Source of the DNA: Desulfovibrio sp. Marseille-P6017
Lineage (GTDB): Bacteria > Bacillota_A > Clostridia > Peptostreptococcales > Peptostreptococcaceae
Length of the DNA stretch: 64,000 nt
Direction: 5' to 3'
Assembly (NCBI GenBank): GCA_900604495.1
Contig: UWOR01000006.1
Coordinates: 62,001-126,000 of the forward strand
Positions 47,189-57,099 of the stretch are shown here, piece after piece. The notes below the pieces were generated by a model. It was not told the DNA's origin. It did not search any database and worked only from the letters and a program-made list of their open reading frames with translations. The number at the start of each line of letters is the position of its first letter. The stretch's first letter is position 1. Position numbers and translations under genes: made by a program.

Positions 47189-47225
47189 ATATTTTTTAAA
47201 TAAAAACCTATATGGGTAAATTTAA

Positions 47226-47795
47226 ATGAATACATCAACATTTCTAGAAATATTAACAGTAGCAGAAAAGCTAAAATGTAATACTAGGCACTCATGGACA
47301 TCTAGCGGACGCAATGAAAGTGTAGCCGAGCATAGCTGGCGTATTGCATTAATGGCATTATTAATGCGTGATGAATTTCCTAATATTGATATGGATAAGG
47401 TAATTCGTATGTGTTTAATTCATGATTTAGGTGAGGCCTTTACTGGTGATATTCCTACTTTTGAGAAAAAAGAAGAAGATAGTAAAAAAGAAGAAGAAAT
47501 ATTTTTTAACTGGATTGAAACCTTCCCTACTCCTTATCGTGAAGAATTCACAGAACTTTTAAAAGAAATGAATGAACGCAAAACTGATGAAGCTAAACTT
47601 TATAAAGCATTAGATAACTTGGAGGCAGTTATTCAGCATAACGAAGCGGATATTAGTACTTGGATTCCACTAGAATATGATTTGCAGTTTACTTATGGTG
47701 TAGATAAGATTGGATTTTCCCCTTATTTAAAAGAACTAAAAAAAGAAATAGACAAAAGAACTAAAGAAAAAATATCTCAAAAAAATGAATCTTAA
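47226..47795 (+). CDS. HD domain phosphohydrolase (5'-deoxynucleotidase YfbR/HDDC2-like)
   Basis: 189 residues. HD-superfamily metal ligands are clear: NTRHSWTSSGRNESVAEHSW (His), RMCLIHDLGEAFTGD (HD pair), and a later Asp in ALDNLEAVIQHNEAD. This subgroup removes phosphate from deoxynucleoside monophosphates, which fits the preceding cytidine deaminase in nucleotide salvage. The ribosome site is weak (TATGGG), so translation may partly depend on coupling with cdd 37 bp upstream. Confidence 0.88.
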   Translation: MNTSTFLEILTVAEKLKCNTRHSWTSSGRNESVAEHSWRIALMALLMRDEFPNIDMDKVIRMCLIHDLGEAFTGDIPTFEKKEEDSKKEEEIFFNWIETFPTPYREEFTELLKEMNERKTDEAKLYKALDNLEAVIQHNEADISTWIPLEYDLQFTYGVDKIGFSPYLKELKKEIDKRTKEKISQKNES

Positions 47796-47912
47796 CTACT
47801 TAACATATCCTATATTTAATATTGTATTTTATATATTTTAAAAATATATAATCGAATTATATTTTACCTTTTGGAAATAATAAAATAGATATTTCTTAAG
47901 GAGGTAAATAAA

Positions 47913-48260
47913 ATGCAAACAGAAAATTTAAAGTGTAATGCAACTGAATGTGCATATAATCAAGATCTTAAGTGTAAAGCAGGAAATATACATGTAAGTG
48001 GACTTGGTGCTGTATCAGTTGAAGGAACTACTTGTTTAACTTTTGCAGAAATTTTAGAAAATGATAATGGAGCATTTTATAATAAAGCTAATGGTACTTT
48101 TGTAAATAGTTCAAGTAACTCAATTACAAAACCAAGTGATATAAAATGTGAAGCTCATAATTGTATATATAACGAAAATAAAAACTGTCATGCAAAAAGT
48201 GTTCAAATAGATAAAAACAATACATACTGTGACACTTTTAATTATAAAAAACATATTTAA
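47913..48260 (+). CDS. DUF1540 domain-containing protein, two Cys-rich domains
   Basis: 115 residues with two copies of a small Cys motif. The first is LKCNATECAYNQDLKCKAG followed by GTTCLTF; the second is IKCEAHNCIYNENKNCHAKS followed by NTYCDTF. The spacing of four Cys per domain suggests metal binding. DUF1540 proteins are common in Clostridia, often spore-linked, with unknown function. AAGGAGG gives strong translation. A 32-residue linker joins the copies. A hairpin terminator follows. Confidence 0.88.
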   Translation: MQTENLKCNATECAYNQDLKCKAGNIHVSGLGAVSVEGTTCLTFAEILENDNGAFYNKANGTFVNSSSNSITKPSDIKCEAHNCIYNENKNCHAKSVQIDKNNTYCDTFNYKKHI

Positions 48261-48304
48261 CATTATAAAAACACATTAATGTATCTGAGCTTACGATACA
48301 TGAT

Positions 48305-48333
48305 AAAGTCCAGCAAATAATTTGCTGGACTTT
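48305..48333. terminator. bidirectional terminator
   Basis: Arms AAAGTCCAGCAAA and TTTGCTGGACTTT around a three-base loop, between the DUF1540 gene (plus) and the dehydratase activator gene (minus). Confidence 0.88.
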
Positions 48334-48338
48334 TCTCA

Positions 48339-51300
48339 TTATATTCTATTAAATGCACTTGCAAGCATAAGTTTAATTCTATTTATTTGGTTAACTTCAC
48401 TTGATCCTGGATCATATTCAATAGGTACAATATTTAGTCCCTTACAATGCTTCTTTAGTGCTTTAATAGCACCTCTAGTATTAGCGTGAGCTGGTAAACA
48501 TCCAAATGGTTGCATACATACTATATTTTTTACATCCCAATGGGTAAGCTCCATTATTTCTCCTGCTAACTTCCAACCTTCACCTGATTGATTCCCTAGT
48601 GATACTATCTTTCTAGCATTTTTAGCTGTATCTTCTATTCTCTCAGATACATAGAATAATTTGCTATTTTTTAAAGCATCTATATATATTTTTTGGTATT
48701 GTTCAATAAATTTAATAGTAAACCTCCCTTTTAAACTACCAATTAAGCTACCTTCTAAGTTTTTATAGTTATATATATTATTATAAGCTGGTGCTAAAAA
48801 CATGGATAATAAATCATTGGAAACAACTTCTACTCCTTCACTTTCTAGCATATCAACTATATTATTATTGGCTATTGGGCTTAACTTAACCAAAGATTCT
48901 CCAACTATACCTACCTTAGGCTTTTCTATATCTACTTTAGGTAAATTTTCAAAGTCTTTAATCATATAATGTATAACTTGTTTATATATCTCTTTGTTCA
49001 TACCTTTAAATGATTCTTGACAAATCTTTAACCATTTTTCATAAAGTTTATTTGCACTTCCTTTTACTTTCTCATAAGGACGAACTCTATAAAGTACTTT
49101 AGTTAATAAGTCACCATATATCATACCTATTATAGCATTTTTAAGAATTTCGAAATTTAGGCCTTCAAGAGCATTTTCTTTTTTAACACCAGCTAGGCTA
49201 AGTGATAATACCGGTACATCTTCAATTCCTGCATCTTTTAATCCTTTTTCTAATAACTTTACATAATTTGTAAATCTACATTGGCCTTCTGTTTGTGCAA
49301 GTAATATTGAAGTATTACTTAAATCGTATTTACCCGATTTTAAAGCATCTATGATTTGACCTATAACCACTACAGCTGGATAGCATATATCATTATTTAA
49401 ATACTTTAAACCTTCATTTACTACATTCTCACTATTCTTTAAAAGAACTACATCATAACCATTTTGTCTAAGCATTGCATGTATTACTTCAAAGTGTATA
49501 GGTGAAAATTCTGGTACAATAAGAGTTTTATTTTTACCTGGATTTATAAATGGTTTAACTTCTGGTAATTGTTTTATTTCTCTTACTACATTATTTAATT
49601 CTCTTTCATCAATTGCTGCCTTTAGGGATCTAAGTCTTATCCTTGCCGCCCCTAAATTACTTCCTTCATCTATTTTTATATTCGTATAAATCTTAGAATG
49701 AACATCGAGTATTTCTTGTACCTGATCTACTGTTATAGAATCTAGACCACATCCAAATGAAGTAAGCTGTACTAATTCAATATCATCTCTATTTGCAATA
49801 TAAGTAGATGATGCATATAATCTCGAATGATATGCCCATTGATCTACTACATTAAGTGGTCTTACTACATTTCCTAAGTATGCTAAAGAGTCTTCTGTAA
49901 ATACAGCTAGACCTAAGCTATTTATAAGTTTTGGTATACCATGGTTTATTTCTGGATCTATATGATATGGTCTACCACCTAATAGTATTCCTTTTGTATT
50001 ATTTTCACTTATATATTTAAGTGTTTCTGAACCTTTTTTTCTTATATCTTCCTTAAAACGATCTTGCTCTTCATAGGCCTTATCTACACTTTTACTTATT
50101 TCTGATTTTGTAACATTAAATTTCTTTAATTCTTCTACTAGTCTTTTCTTAAGCTTTTTCTTATCTCTAATCGGTAAGAATGGACTCATAAAGTTTATAT
50201 TTTTTTCACTTATAGTCTCCATATTATTTTTTATAACTTCTGCATAAGAAGTAACTACTGGACAGTTAAAGCAATTATCTGCATTCTCTTGTTCCTTAAC
50301 TTCATGGATTATACATGGATAAAATATATCTTTTACTCCTTTTTCTATTAAATCTTCTACGTGACCATGTACCATTTTAGCTGGATAGCATGCAGTTTCT
50401 GATACTATAGATTCTAATCCTTTTTCATAAATATTTTTAGAAGATTCACTTGATAATTCTACTCTAAATCCTAATTCTGTGAATATTGTAAACCAAAATG
50501 GATAATTTTCATACATATTTAGTACTCTAGGAATTCCTATTGTTCCTCTTTTAGCTTTATCTTTGTCTAATGGCTTATATGAAAATACTCTATCATATTT
50601 ATATTGATATAAGTTTGGTAAATTATCATTTTTATTAGCCGTAGCCAATGGTTCATCACATCTATTACCTGATAAAAATTTTTTATTATTTCCAAATCTA
50701 TTTACCGTTAATAAGCAGTTATTCGAACATTTACCACATCTTACAGTGTTATTTTTTATTTCTAAGTTATCTACTTCTTTAAGAGTTGCTAAAGTAGTTT
50801 TATGATCTTTAGTAAATCTTTCTTTAGCGAGTATTGCTGCTCCAAAAGCTCCCATAAGCCCCGATATATTAGGTCTTATAACTTCTCTACTTGATAAAAG
50901 CTCAAAACTTCTAAGTACTGCTTCATTATAGAAAGTTCCACCTTGAACTACTATGTTTTCACCTAAATCATCTGGATTTCTCAATTTTATAACCTTGTAT
51001 AAAGTATTTTTAACTACTGAATAAGCAAGCCCTGCTGATATATCTTCTACTGTAAAACCTTCTTTTTGAGCTTGTTTTACTTTAGAATTCATAAATACAG
51101 TACATTTTGAACCTAAATCGACTGGAGACTTAGCAAATAATGCTTTATTGGCAAAATCTTGTATATCAAGTCCTAGTGATTTGGCAAAAGCTTGTAAAAA
51201 TGAACCACATCCTGCTGAACAGGCTTCATTTAAAGTTATACTTGATATAGTTCCTTTACTTATTCTTAAGCACTTCATGTCTTGTCCACCTATATCTAGT

Positions 51301-52553
51301 ATAAAATCTACATCTTCACAGAAAAATTTAGATGCCTTATAATGTGCAACAGTTTCTATTTCTCCTACATCTATTCCAAATGCTTCTTTCAATAAAGCTT
51401 CTCCATATCCTGTAACACCAGAATTTACAATATTAGCTTCTTTAGGAAGATTTGTATATATCTCTTTTAATATTCCAATAGTGGAATTTACTGGATTTCC
51501 TTTATTACTAGCATAATAAGAGTAAAGTATATCTCCATTTTCATTTATTAAAACTGCTTTAGTAGTTGTACTACCTGCATCTATTCCAAGATAACAATTT
51601 CCTTTAGCTTCTTTTATAGATAAATGATTGACTTTGTTTTTGTTATGTCTTTCTTTAAAAACATTATACTCTTTTTCATTTTTAAATAATGGTTCTAAGC
51701 TATCTGTTTTTTCTTCACAATTACATGCTATAGATTCTAATTTATTTAAAATTGTATTATAGTCAGTTATATTTCTTTTTTCACATGATAAAGCTGCTCC
51801 CCATGCTATATATAGTTCTGAATCGTCAGGGAAAATTATATCTTTATCTTCTAGTTCTAAAACATCTATAAATCGTTTTCTTAATTCTGATAAAAATGTT
51901 AGGGGTCCACCCAAGAAAGCTACCTTTCCTTTTATTGGTCTACCACAAGCAAGTACACTTATTGTCTGAACCACTACTGCATGAAAAATAGATATTGCTA
52001 TATCTTCTCTTCTTGCACCTTCATTTATTAAAGGTTGAACATCTGTCTTAGCAAAAACGCCACATCTAGCTGCTATTTGATATATATGAGAATAGTTTTT
52101 AGCTAACTCATTTAATCCACTTGCATCTGTATTTAAAAGAGCAGCCATTTGATCTATAAATGCTCCTGTACCACCTGCACAAGTACCATTCATTCTTTGT
52201 TCTACTCCACCTTGTAGATAAGTAATTTTTGCATCTTCTCCACCTAGTTCTATTACTACATCTGTATCTGGATTATTTACTTGTATAGCTTTAGTACTTG
52301 CTATTACTTCTTGTACAAAATCTATATCTAAGTCATTAGCTAAACTCATACCACCAGAACCTGCTATAGAAAATATTAATTTACTGTCCTTTATATATTC
52401 TTTAGAATCATTTAAGCATTTCATAAATGCATTTCTTATATCCGCTAAATGTCTTCTATATGTTTTATATATAATATTATCTTTTGCATCTATAACTACC
52501 ATTTTTATAGTTGTAGAACCTATATCAATTCCTATCCTTAATAATTTACTCAT
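48339..52553 (-). CDS. 2-hydroxyacyl-CoA dehydratase activator fused to dehydratase-like domain
   Basis: 1404 residues. Two ASKHA-type ATPase domains of the BadF/BcrA/HgdC family: GIDIGSTTIKMVV at residue 8 with GGEDAKITY and NGTCAGGTGAFI, and again YLGIDAGSTTTKAVLI near residue 325 with GGQDMKCLR and CSAGCGSFLQAF. These bind a bridging 4Fe-4S cluster in relatives. A CGKCSNNCLL Cys motif follows near residue 615, then DUF2229 (GIPRVLNMYENYPFWFTIF) and HgdB-like domains with ETACYPAKMVHGH, CFNCPVVTSY and NDICYPAVV. This large fused form is common in anaerobes; it is not adjacent to a dehydratase, so its substrate is unknown. GGAGGAAG precedes the ATG. Confidence 0.9.
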   Translation of the reverse strand: MSKLLRIGIDIGSTTIKMVVIDAKDNIIYKTYRRHLADIRNAFMKCLNDSKEYIKDSKLIFSIAGSGGMSLANDLDIDFVQEVIASTKAIQVNNPDTDVVIELGGEDAKITYLQGGVEQRMNGTCAGGTGAFIDQMAALLNTDASGLNELAKNYSHIYQIAARCGVFAKTDVQPLINEGARREDIAISIFHAVVVQTISVLACGRPIKGKVAFLGGPLTFLSELRKRFIDVLELEDKDIIFPDDSELYIAWGAALSCEKRNITDYNTILNKLESIACNCEEKTDSLEPLFKNEKEYNVFKERHNKNKVNHLSIKEAKGNCYLGIDAGSTTTKAVLINENGDILYSYYASNKGNPVNSTIGILKEIYTNLPKEANIVNSGVTGYGEALLKEAFGIDVGEIETVAHYKASKFFCEDVDFILDIGGQDMKCLRISKGTISSITLNEACSAGCGSFLQAFAKSLGLDIQDFANKALFAKSPVDLGSKCTVFMNSKVKQAQKEGFTVEDISAGLAYSVVKNTLYKVIKLRNPDDLGENIVVQGGTFYNEAVLRSFELLSSREVIRPNISGLMGAFGAAILAKERFTKDHKTTLATLKEVDNLEIKNNTVRCGKCSNNCLLTVNRFGNNKKFLSGNRCDEPLATANKNDNLPNLYQYKYDRVFSYKPLDKDKAKRGTIGIPRVLNMYENYPFWFTIFTELGFRVELSSESSKNIYEKGLESIVSETACYPAKMVHGHVEDLIEKGVKDIFYPCIIHEVKEQENADNCFNCPVVTSYAEVIKNNMETISEKNINFMSPFLPIRDKKKLKKRLVEELKKFNVTKSEISKSVDKAYEEQDRFKEDIRKKGSETLKYISENNTKGILLGGRPYHIDPEINHGIPKLINSLGLAVFTEDSLAYLGNVVRPLNVVDQWAYHSRLYASSTYIANRDDIELVQLTSFGCGLDSITVDQVQEILDVHSKIYTNIKIDEGSNLGAARIRLRSLKAAIDERELNNVVREIKQLPEVKPFINPGKNKTLIVPEFSPIHFEVIHAMLRQNGYDVVLLKNSENVVNEGLKYLNNDICYPAVVVIGQIIDALKSGKYDLSNTSILLAQTEGQCRFTNYVKLLEKGLKDAGIEDVPVLSLSLAGVKKENALEGLNFEILKNAIIGMIYGDLLTKVLYRVRPYEKVKGSANKLYEKWLKICQESFKGMNKEIYKQVIHYMIKDFENLPKVDIEKPKVGIVGESLVKLSPIANNNIVDMLESEGVEVVSNDLLSMFLAPAYNNIYNYKNLEGSLIGSLKGRFTIKFIEQYQKIYIDALKNSKLFYVSERIEDTAKNARKIVSLGNQSGEGWKLAGEIMELTHWDVKNIVCMQPFGCLPAHANTRGAIKALKKHCKGLNIVPIEYDPGSSEVNQINRIKLMLASAFNRI

Positions 52554-52796
52554 TCTTCCTCCTTAAGATATGCTTGATGTCTGTATACTACAATAATTAA
52601 GTATATCAAATTTCTACTTATTTTTCATATTAAAATCTTAAAATTTGTTATAAAAAGTTAGATTTTTAGATTTTAAATTTTGTAAATAAAAGTATATTAA
52701 CATAATAAAATATAGTATATTAGTTATACTTACTTTAGGTAGTATAGAAATGAGTAAAATTTATAATAATTAAAATTAAAAAAGGAGTTGAATTCT

Positions 52797-53144
52797 ATGA
52801 AAAGATTTTCTTTATTTATTGTTATTAACGCTATTTCATTGTTTATAGTATCTAATTTAATGAGTAGCGTATATATTGGTTCTTTAAAAGCTTTATTAAT
52901 ATTAACTTTAATATTTGGATTATTGAATACATTTTTAAAACCAATATTACAACTTTTATCTTTACCTATTACTTTCTTAAGTTTAGGTCTATTTTCATTT
53001 GTAATAAACGGTATTGTATTAAAGTTAGCTTTTTCTATAGTTAATGGAGCTCATCTATATGGACTTTTTAACGCCATCATAGCTTCTATACTTTTATCTA
53101 TTGCCAATACCATATTTTATAATGTACTAGATTCAGATAGATAA
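52797..53144 (+). CDS. small four-helix membrane protein (phage holin family, Pfam holin 4-TMS type)
   Basis: 115 residues from MKRFSLFIVINAISLFI. The frame also opens at TTG 52788, but AAGGAG is nine bases before the ATG at 52797. Four membrane helices are packed with a conserved GLLNTFLKPILQLLSLPITF turn, typical of the YvlD/'phage holin family' group. Despite the name, these chromosomal copies are not tied to lysis; no phage genes are near. Function unknown. Confidence 0.85.
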   Translation: MKRFSLFIVINAISLFIVSNLMSSVYIGSLKALLILTLIFGLLNTFLKPILQLLSLPITFLSLGLFSFVINGIVLKLAFSIVNGAHLYGLFNAIIASILLSIANTIFYNVLDSDR

Positions 53145-53188
53145 ATATTTAATGATAATTTATAAATAATGATTTTAGAAAATATAAA

Positions 53189-53238
53189 ATGCTTATATTT
53201 AAAATATTACATACGTATCATATTTTAAATATAAGCAT
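53189..53238. terminator. long inverted repeat between convergent genes
   Basis: Perfect 19-bp arms (ATGCTTATATTTAAAATAT and complement) around a 12-base loop between the holin-like gene and the ABC exporter. No clear T run follows on either strand, so it is a terminator only by position. Confidence 0.5.
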
Positions 53239-53397
53239 GATTTCTATACACAATTATTGTATATTATAAAGTAAACTGTAGTAATTTGCACACTTTTATT
53301 AATAATATAAATTTTAATTGCATTATAAATTTATATTCATGTAATTAGAATAATATATACTTTCCTTATAAAAAGGTAGTAATATATTTATTTTTTA

Positions 53398-55161
53398 TTA
53401 ACCTGCCTTCTCAAATTGACTATTATATAATTCTGCATAAAATCCTTTAGCTTCTAATAATTCATGGTGATTTCCACTTTCAATTATATCTCCATCTTTC
53501 ATAACTAATATCACATCAGCATTTTTGATAGTTGATAATCTATGAGCTATAACAAAAGAAGTTTTACCTACTGTTAATTTATCCATAGCTTCTTGAATTA
53601 AAACTTCAGTACGAGTATCTACTGAACTTGTTGCTTCATCTAATATTAATAAAGGTGCATTTTTTACCATTGCCCTCGCTATAGTAATTAGCTGCTTTTG
53701 TCCATCTGATAAATTTGTGCTATCATCTAATACAGTATCATATCCATGAGGCAATGTTCTTATAAAGTGGTCAATTCCAACAGCTTTACAAGCAGATACT
53801 ATAACAGATTCAGAAACATCTTTTTTATTGTAAACTATATTATCTCTAATAGTTCCTTCAAATAACCAAGTATCTTGAAGTACCATGCAGAATAAATCAT
53901 AAACTTTCTCTCTACTTAATTCTTGAATAGGGACTCCATCTATTTTAATTAGTCCACTACTTACATCATAGAACTTCATAAGCAAGTTTACTAAAGTAGT
54001 TTTTCCTGCTCCAGTAGGACCTACTATGGCAACCTTTTGCCCAGATTTTATATCCACTGAAAAATCTTTTATTATTAATTTATCTTCGTTATATCCAAAT
54101 TTAACATCTTCAAAACTAACATTACCTTCTATATTTTCAATATAAATGTTTTTGTCACTTTCATTAATCATTTCTTCTTCATCTAAAAACTCAAATACAC
54201 GTTTGCATGCTGCTGTATTAGATTGTAAGCTGGTAGCAACTTGTGCAAGCTGACCAAGTGGTTGTGTAAAGTATCTAATATACATCATAAATGCTACTAT
54301 TACACCAAAAGTTATTTTATTATTAAAAGCAAGCATGGCTCCAACTATACACACTGCTACATATCCAAAGTTACCTATAAATGTCATTAAAGGCATCATA
54401 AGACCTGATATAAACTGTGCCTTCCATCCACTTTCACGAAGCTTATTATTTAAATCTTTAAATTCTTTATTTGTTTTTTCTTGAGCATTATACACTTTAA
54501 TTACACTATGACCTGTATATGCTTCTTCTACATGACCATTTACCTCACCAATAAGACGCTGTTGATTTTCAAAATGTTTTTGAGATTTTGAGATTATCAT
54601 CATCATTAGTGCAAATCCAAAAGCAGTAGATAGTATTGCTGTAATTGTTAAAGTTACATCTGTAACAAACATCATATATAAAGAACCTATAAGTAAAGAT
54701 ATACCACTAACTAAAGTTCCCATACTTTGATTTAATGTTTGACCTATTGTATCTACATCATTAGTCACACGACTTAAAACTTCACCAACAGTAGTTTTAT
54801 CATAGTACTTTAGTGGTAATCTATTTATCTTATCGCTTATGTCACTTCTTAACTTTTTAGTTGTTTTTTGAGTTACTGTTGCCATTATAAATCCTTGTAA
54901 GTAAGATAATGTAATACTAATCGCATATAGTATAACTAAGAACATACCTATCTCATTTATTCTATTTATATTAATTCCCGTCATTATACCATTTGTGATT
55001 ATATCAGTTACTTCACTTAGTTTATTGGGACTTATAACTGTGATTATAGATCCTCCTATTGCAAATATTAATGCAAAAACTAATGCTGTTGTATATTTTT
55101 TCATATATCTCATAAGGTTTAATAAACCACCTTCTGATCTTAATTTATTCTTACTACGCAT
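53398..55161 (-). CDS. ABC exporter half-transporter, canonical ATPase site
   Basis: 587 residues: six-helix membrane domain (residues 15-325) then ATPase. Walker A GPTGAGKTT, signature LSDGQKQLITIARAM, Walker B LLILDEATSSVD with the catalytic Glu, H-loop AHRLST. It overlaps the upstream half-transporter gene by eight bases and pairs with it as a heterodimeric exporter of the BmrCD/TM287-288 type, this subunit holding the active site. Probable export of drugs or lipids. Confidence 0.92.
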   Translation of the reverse strand: MRSKNKLRSEGGLLNLMRYMKKYTTALVFALIFAIGGSIITVISPNKLSEVTDIITNGIMTGININRINEIGMFLVILYAISITLSYLQGFIMATVTQKTTKKLRSDISDKINRLPLKYYDKTTVGEVLSRVTNDVDTIGQTLNQSMGTLVSGISLLIGSLYMMFVTDVTLTITAILSTAFGFALMMMIISKSQKHFENQQRLIGEVNGHVEEAYTGHSVIKVYNAQEKTNKEFKDLNNKLRESGWKAQFISGLMMPLMTFIGNFGYVAVCIVGAMLAFNNKITFGVIVAFMMYIRYFTQPLGQLAQVATSLQSNTAACKRVFEFLDEEEMINESDKNIYIENIEGNVSFEDVKFGYNEDKLIIKDFSVDIKSGQKVAIVGPTGAGKTTLVNLLMKFYDVSSGLIKIDGVPIQELSREKVYDLFCMVLQDTWLFEGTIRDNIVYNKKDVSESVIVSACKAVGIDHFIRTLPHGYDTVLDDSTNLSDGQKQLITIARAMVKNAPLLILDEATSSVDTRTEVLIQEAMDKLTVGKTSFVIAHRLSTIKNADVILVMKDGDIIESGNHHELLEAKGFYAELYNSQFEKAG

Positions 55162-56923
55162 TTACTAACTCCTCCTTTGAAAGTTGAGAATATGCTATTT
55201 CTTGATAAACTTTACATGTTTTCATAAGATAATTATGTGTTCCAATACCCACTATTTTACCTTCATCTAGAACTATTATCTTATCTGCATCAATTATAGT
55301 TCCTATACGTTGAGCTACTATTAAGTTTGTAGCTCCTTTTATTTCTGATTTTAATACTGAGCGTAGTTTTCTATCTGTTTTATAATCAAGTGCTGAGAAA
55401 GAATCATCAAATATATAAATTTCTGGCCTTCTACAGATTGCTCTTGCTATTGATAATCTTTGTTTTTGTCCTCCAGATACGTTCTTTCCTCCTTGAGAAA
55501 TAGATGCACTATAAGTATTAGTCATCTTCTCAACAAACTCTGTTCCTTGAGCTATTTTTACTGCTTTTTTCACATCATTCTCAGAATAAATATCCTTACC
55601 ATTATCACCATAAGCAACATTTGACATTATACTTCCAGTAAATAAAACTGCTTTTTGATGAACATACCCTAATATGTTATTAAGGGATTTTTGTTTATAA
55701 TCTTTTACATTAACTCCATTTACTAAAACTTCACCTTCACTGACATCATAAAATCTTGGTATTAAGTTTATTAATGAAGTTTTACCGCTGCCTGTTGAAC
55801 CAATTATCGCAACAGTTTCACCTTTATTAACTTTAAAGTTTATATCTTGTAGTACATATTCAGACTCTTCAGAATCAGGGTATTTAAAGCTAACATTTTT
55901 AAATTCTATCTCACCAGTCTTTGAAATATTTTTAATATCTTTGTTTCCATCTATTATACTTTCTCTTGTATTTAAAACCTCTAATATACGCTTAGATGAT
56001 ACAGAAGCTCTTGGTAGCATTATAAATATCATAGTTAGCATCATGAATGCCATTATTACTTGCATTGAATAAGATGAAAATACTATCATATCACTGAGCA
56101 AGCCCATTTTATCCATCATATTAGCACCATCTATTAAGTACGCGCCTATCCAATATATAGCTAGTGACAAACCATTCATTACAAGCATCATTCCTGGTTG
56201 CATTATTGACATAACTCTATTTATAACTAAGTTATTATTTGTTAAATCATTATTTACTTTTTCAAATTTTTCGCTTTGATATCCTTCGGCATTATATGCA
56301 CGCACTACTCTAATTCCAGTTAAGTTTTCTCTAGTAACTAAGTTAAGTCTATCCGTTAATTTTTGTATCTTTTTAAATTTAGGTAATGCAAAAATCATTA
56401 TTATTAATATAATAAATAATAATACTAATAATGCCCCACCAGTAGCGGCAGTCCATTCCCATCCTTTACCTAATATTTTGCATACTGCCCAAATTGCTGT
56501 TATTGGAGCCTTTATTATTAATTGAAGACCCATAGCTCCTATATTTTGAATTTGAGTTATATCATTAGTTGAACGTGTTATTAAACTTGATGTAGAAAAC
56601 TTATTTATTTCTGCTAATGAAAATCCTTCAATCTTATCATATAACTTAGAGCGAAGAGTCCATGATAAGTTTGTAGCAATCTTTGCTGCAAAGTATCCTA
56701 CTATAAATGATGCTACTAAACTCCCAAGAGCACATAGTAACATATATCCCCCAGAACTTAATATTTCACTTATCTCACTATTTGGTGTCTGAACTAACAT
56801 TGTTATTTCAGACATATAATCTGGCAGTTTTAAATCTAAGTATACTTGTAAAACCACAAATATAAAGCTACATAATATAAACGACCAGTCTTTTCTTGTT
56901 AAATACTTTAATATTTTTAACAT
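55154..56923 (-). CDS. ABC exporter half-transporter, degenerate ATPase site
   Basis: 589 residues from MLKILKYLTRKDWSF. The frame opens at 56983, but AAAGGAATAAAAATA fits ATG 56923. Six-helix domain, then Walker A GSTGSGKTS, signature VSGGQKQRLSIARAI, Walker B IYIFDDSFSALD and H-loop AQRIGT. Asp replaces the catalytic Glu and Gln replaces the switch His, exactly the degenerate pattern of one subunit in asymmetric heterodimeric exporters. First gene of the pair; the response regulator gene is divergent 177 bp away and may control it. Confidence 0.92.
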   Translation of the reverse strand: MLKILKYLTRKDWSFILCSFIFVVLQVYLDLKLPDYMSEITMLVQTPNSEISEILSSGGYMLLCALGSLVASFIVGYFAAKIATNLSWTLRSKLYDKIEGFSLAEINKFSTSSLITRSTNDITQIQNIGAMGLQLIIKAPITAIWAVCKILGKGWEWTAATGGALLVLLFIILIIMIFALPKFKKIQKLTDRLNLVTRENLTGIRVVRAYNAEGYQSEKFEKVNNDLTNNNLVINRVMSIMQPGMMLVMNGLSLAIYWIGAYLIDGANMMDKMGLLSDMIVFSSYSMQVIMAFMMLTMIFIMLPRASVSSKRILEVLNTRESIIDGNKDIKNISKTGEIEFKNVSFKYPDSEESEYVLQDINFKVNKGETVAIIGSTGSGKTSLINLIPRFYDVSEGEVLVNGVNVKDYKQKSLNNILGYVHQKAVLFTGSIMSNVAYGDNGKDIYSENDVKKAVKIAQGTEFVEKMTNTYSASISQGGKNVSGGQKQRLSIARAICRRPEIYIFDDSFSALDYKTDRKLRSVLKSEIKGATNLIVAQRIGTIIDADKIIVLDEGKIVGIGTHNYLMKTCKVYQEIAYSQLSKEELVNA

Positions 56924-57099
56924 TATTTTTATTCCTTTCTTAATTAAATCAGTAAATATTATATTAGCTATTTTATGATACAAAAATTAACTAAAGATTA
57001 ATTGAAGATGAACTAAAAATGAACTTTTTTATTTCATATTTATATATATTGACTACTAAACATAATCTAATATAATTAAAATTACAAAGGAGTGATATC

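Noticed and set aside
46766..47795. Link between cytidine deaminase plus HD hydrolase and a nucleotide-depletion phage defence system
   Set aside because: Both match housekeeping nucleotide salvage enzymes in length and motifs, without defence-type fusions or neighbours.
52797..53144. Prophage holin indicating a prophage
   Set aside because: The name is historical; no lysin, capsid, integrase or att-like repeats surround it, and composition matches the neighbours.
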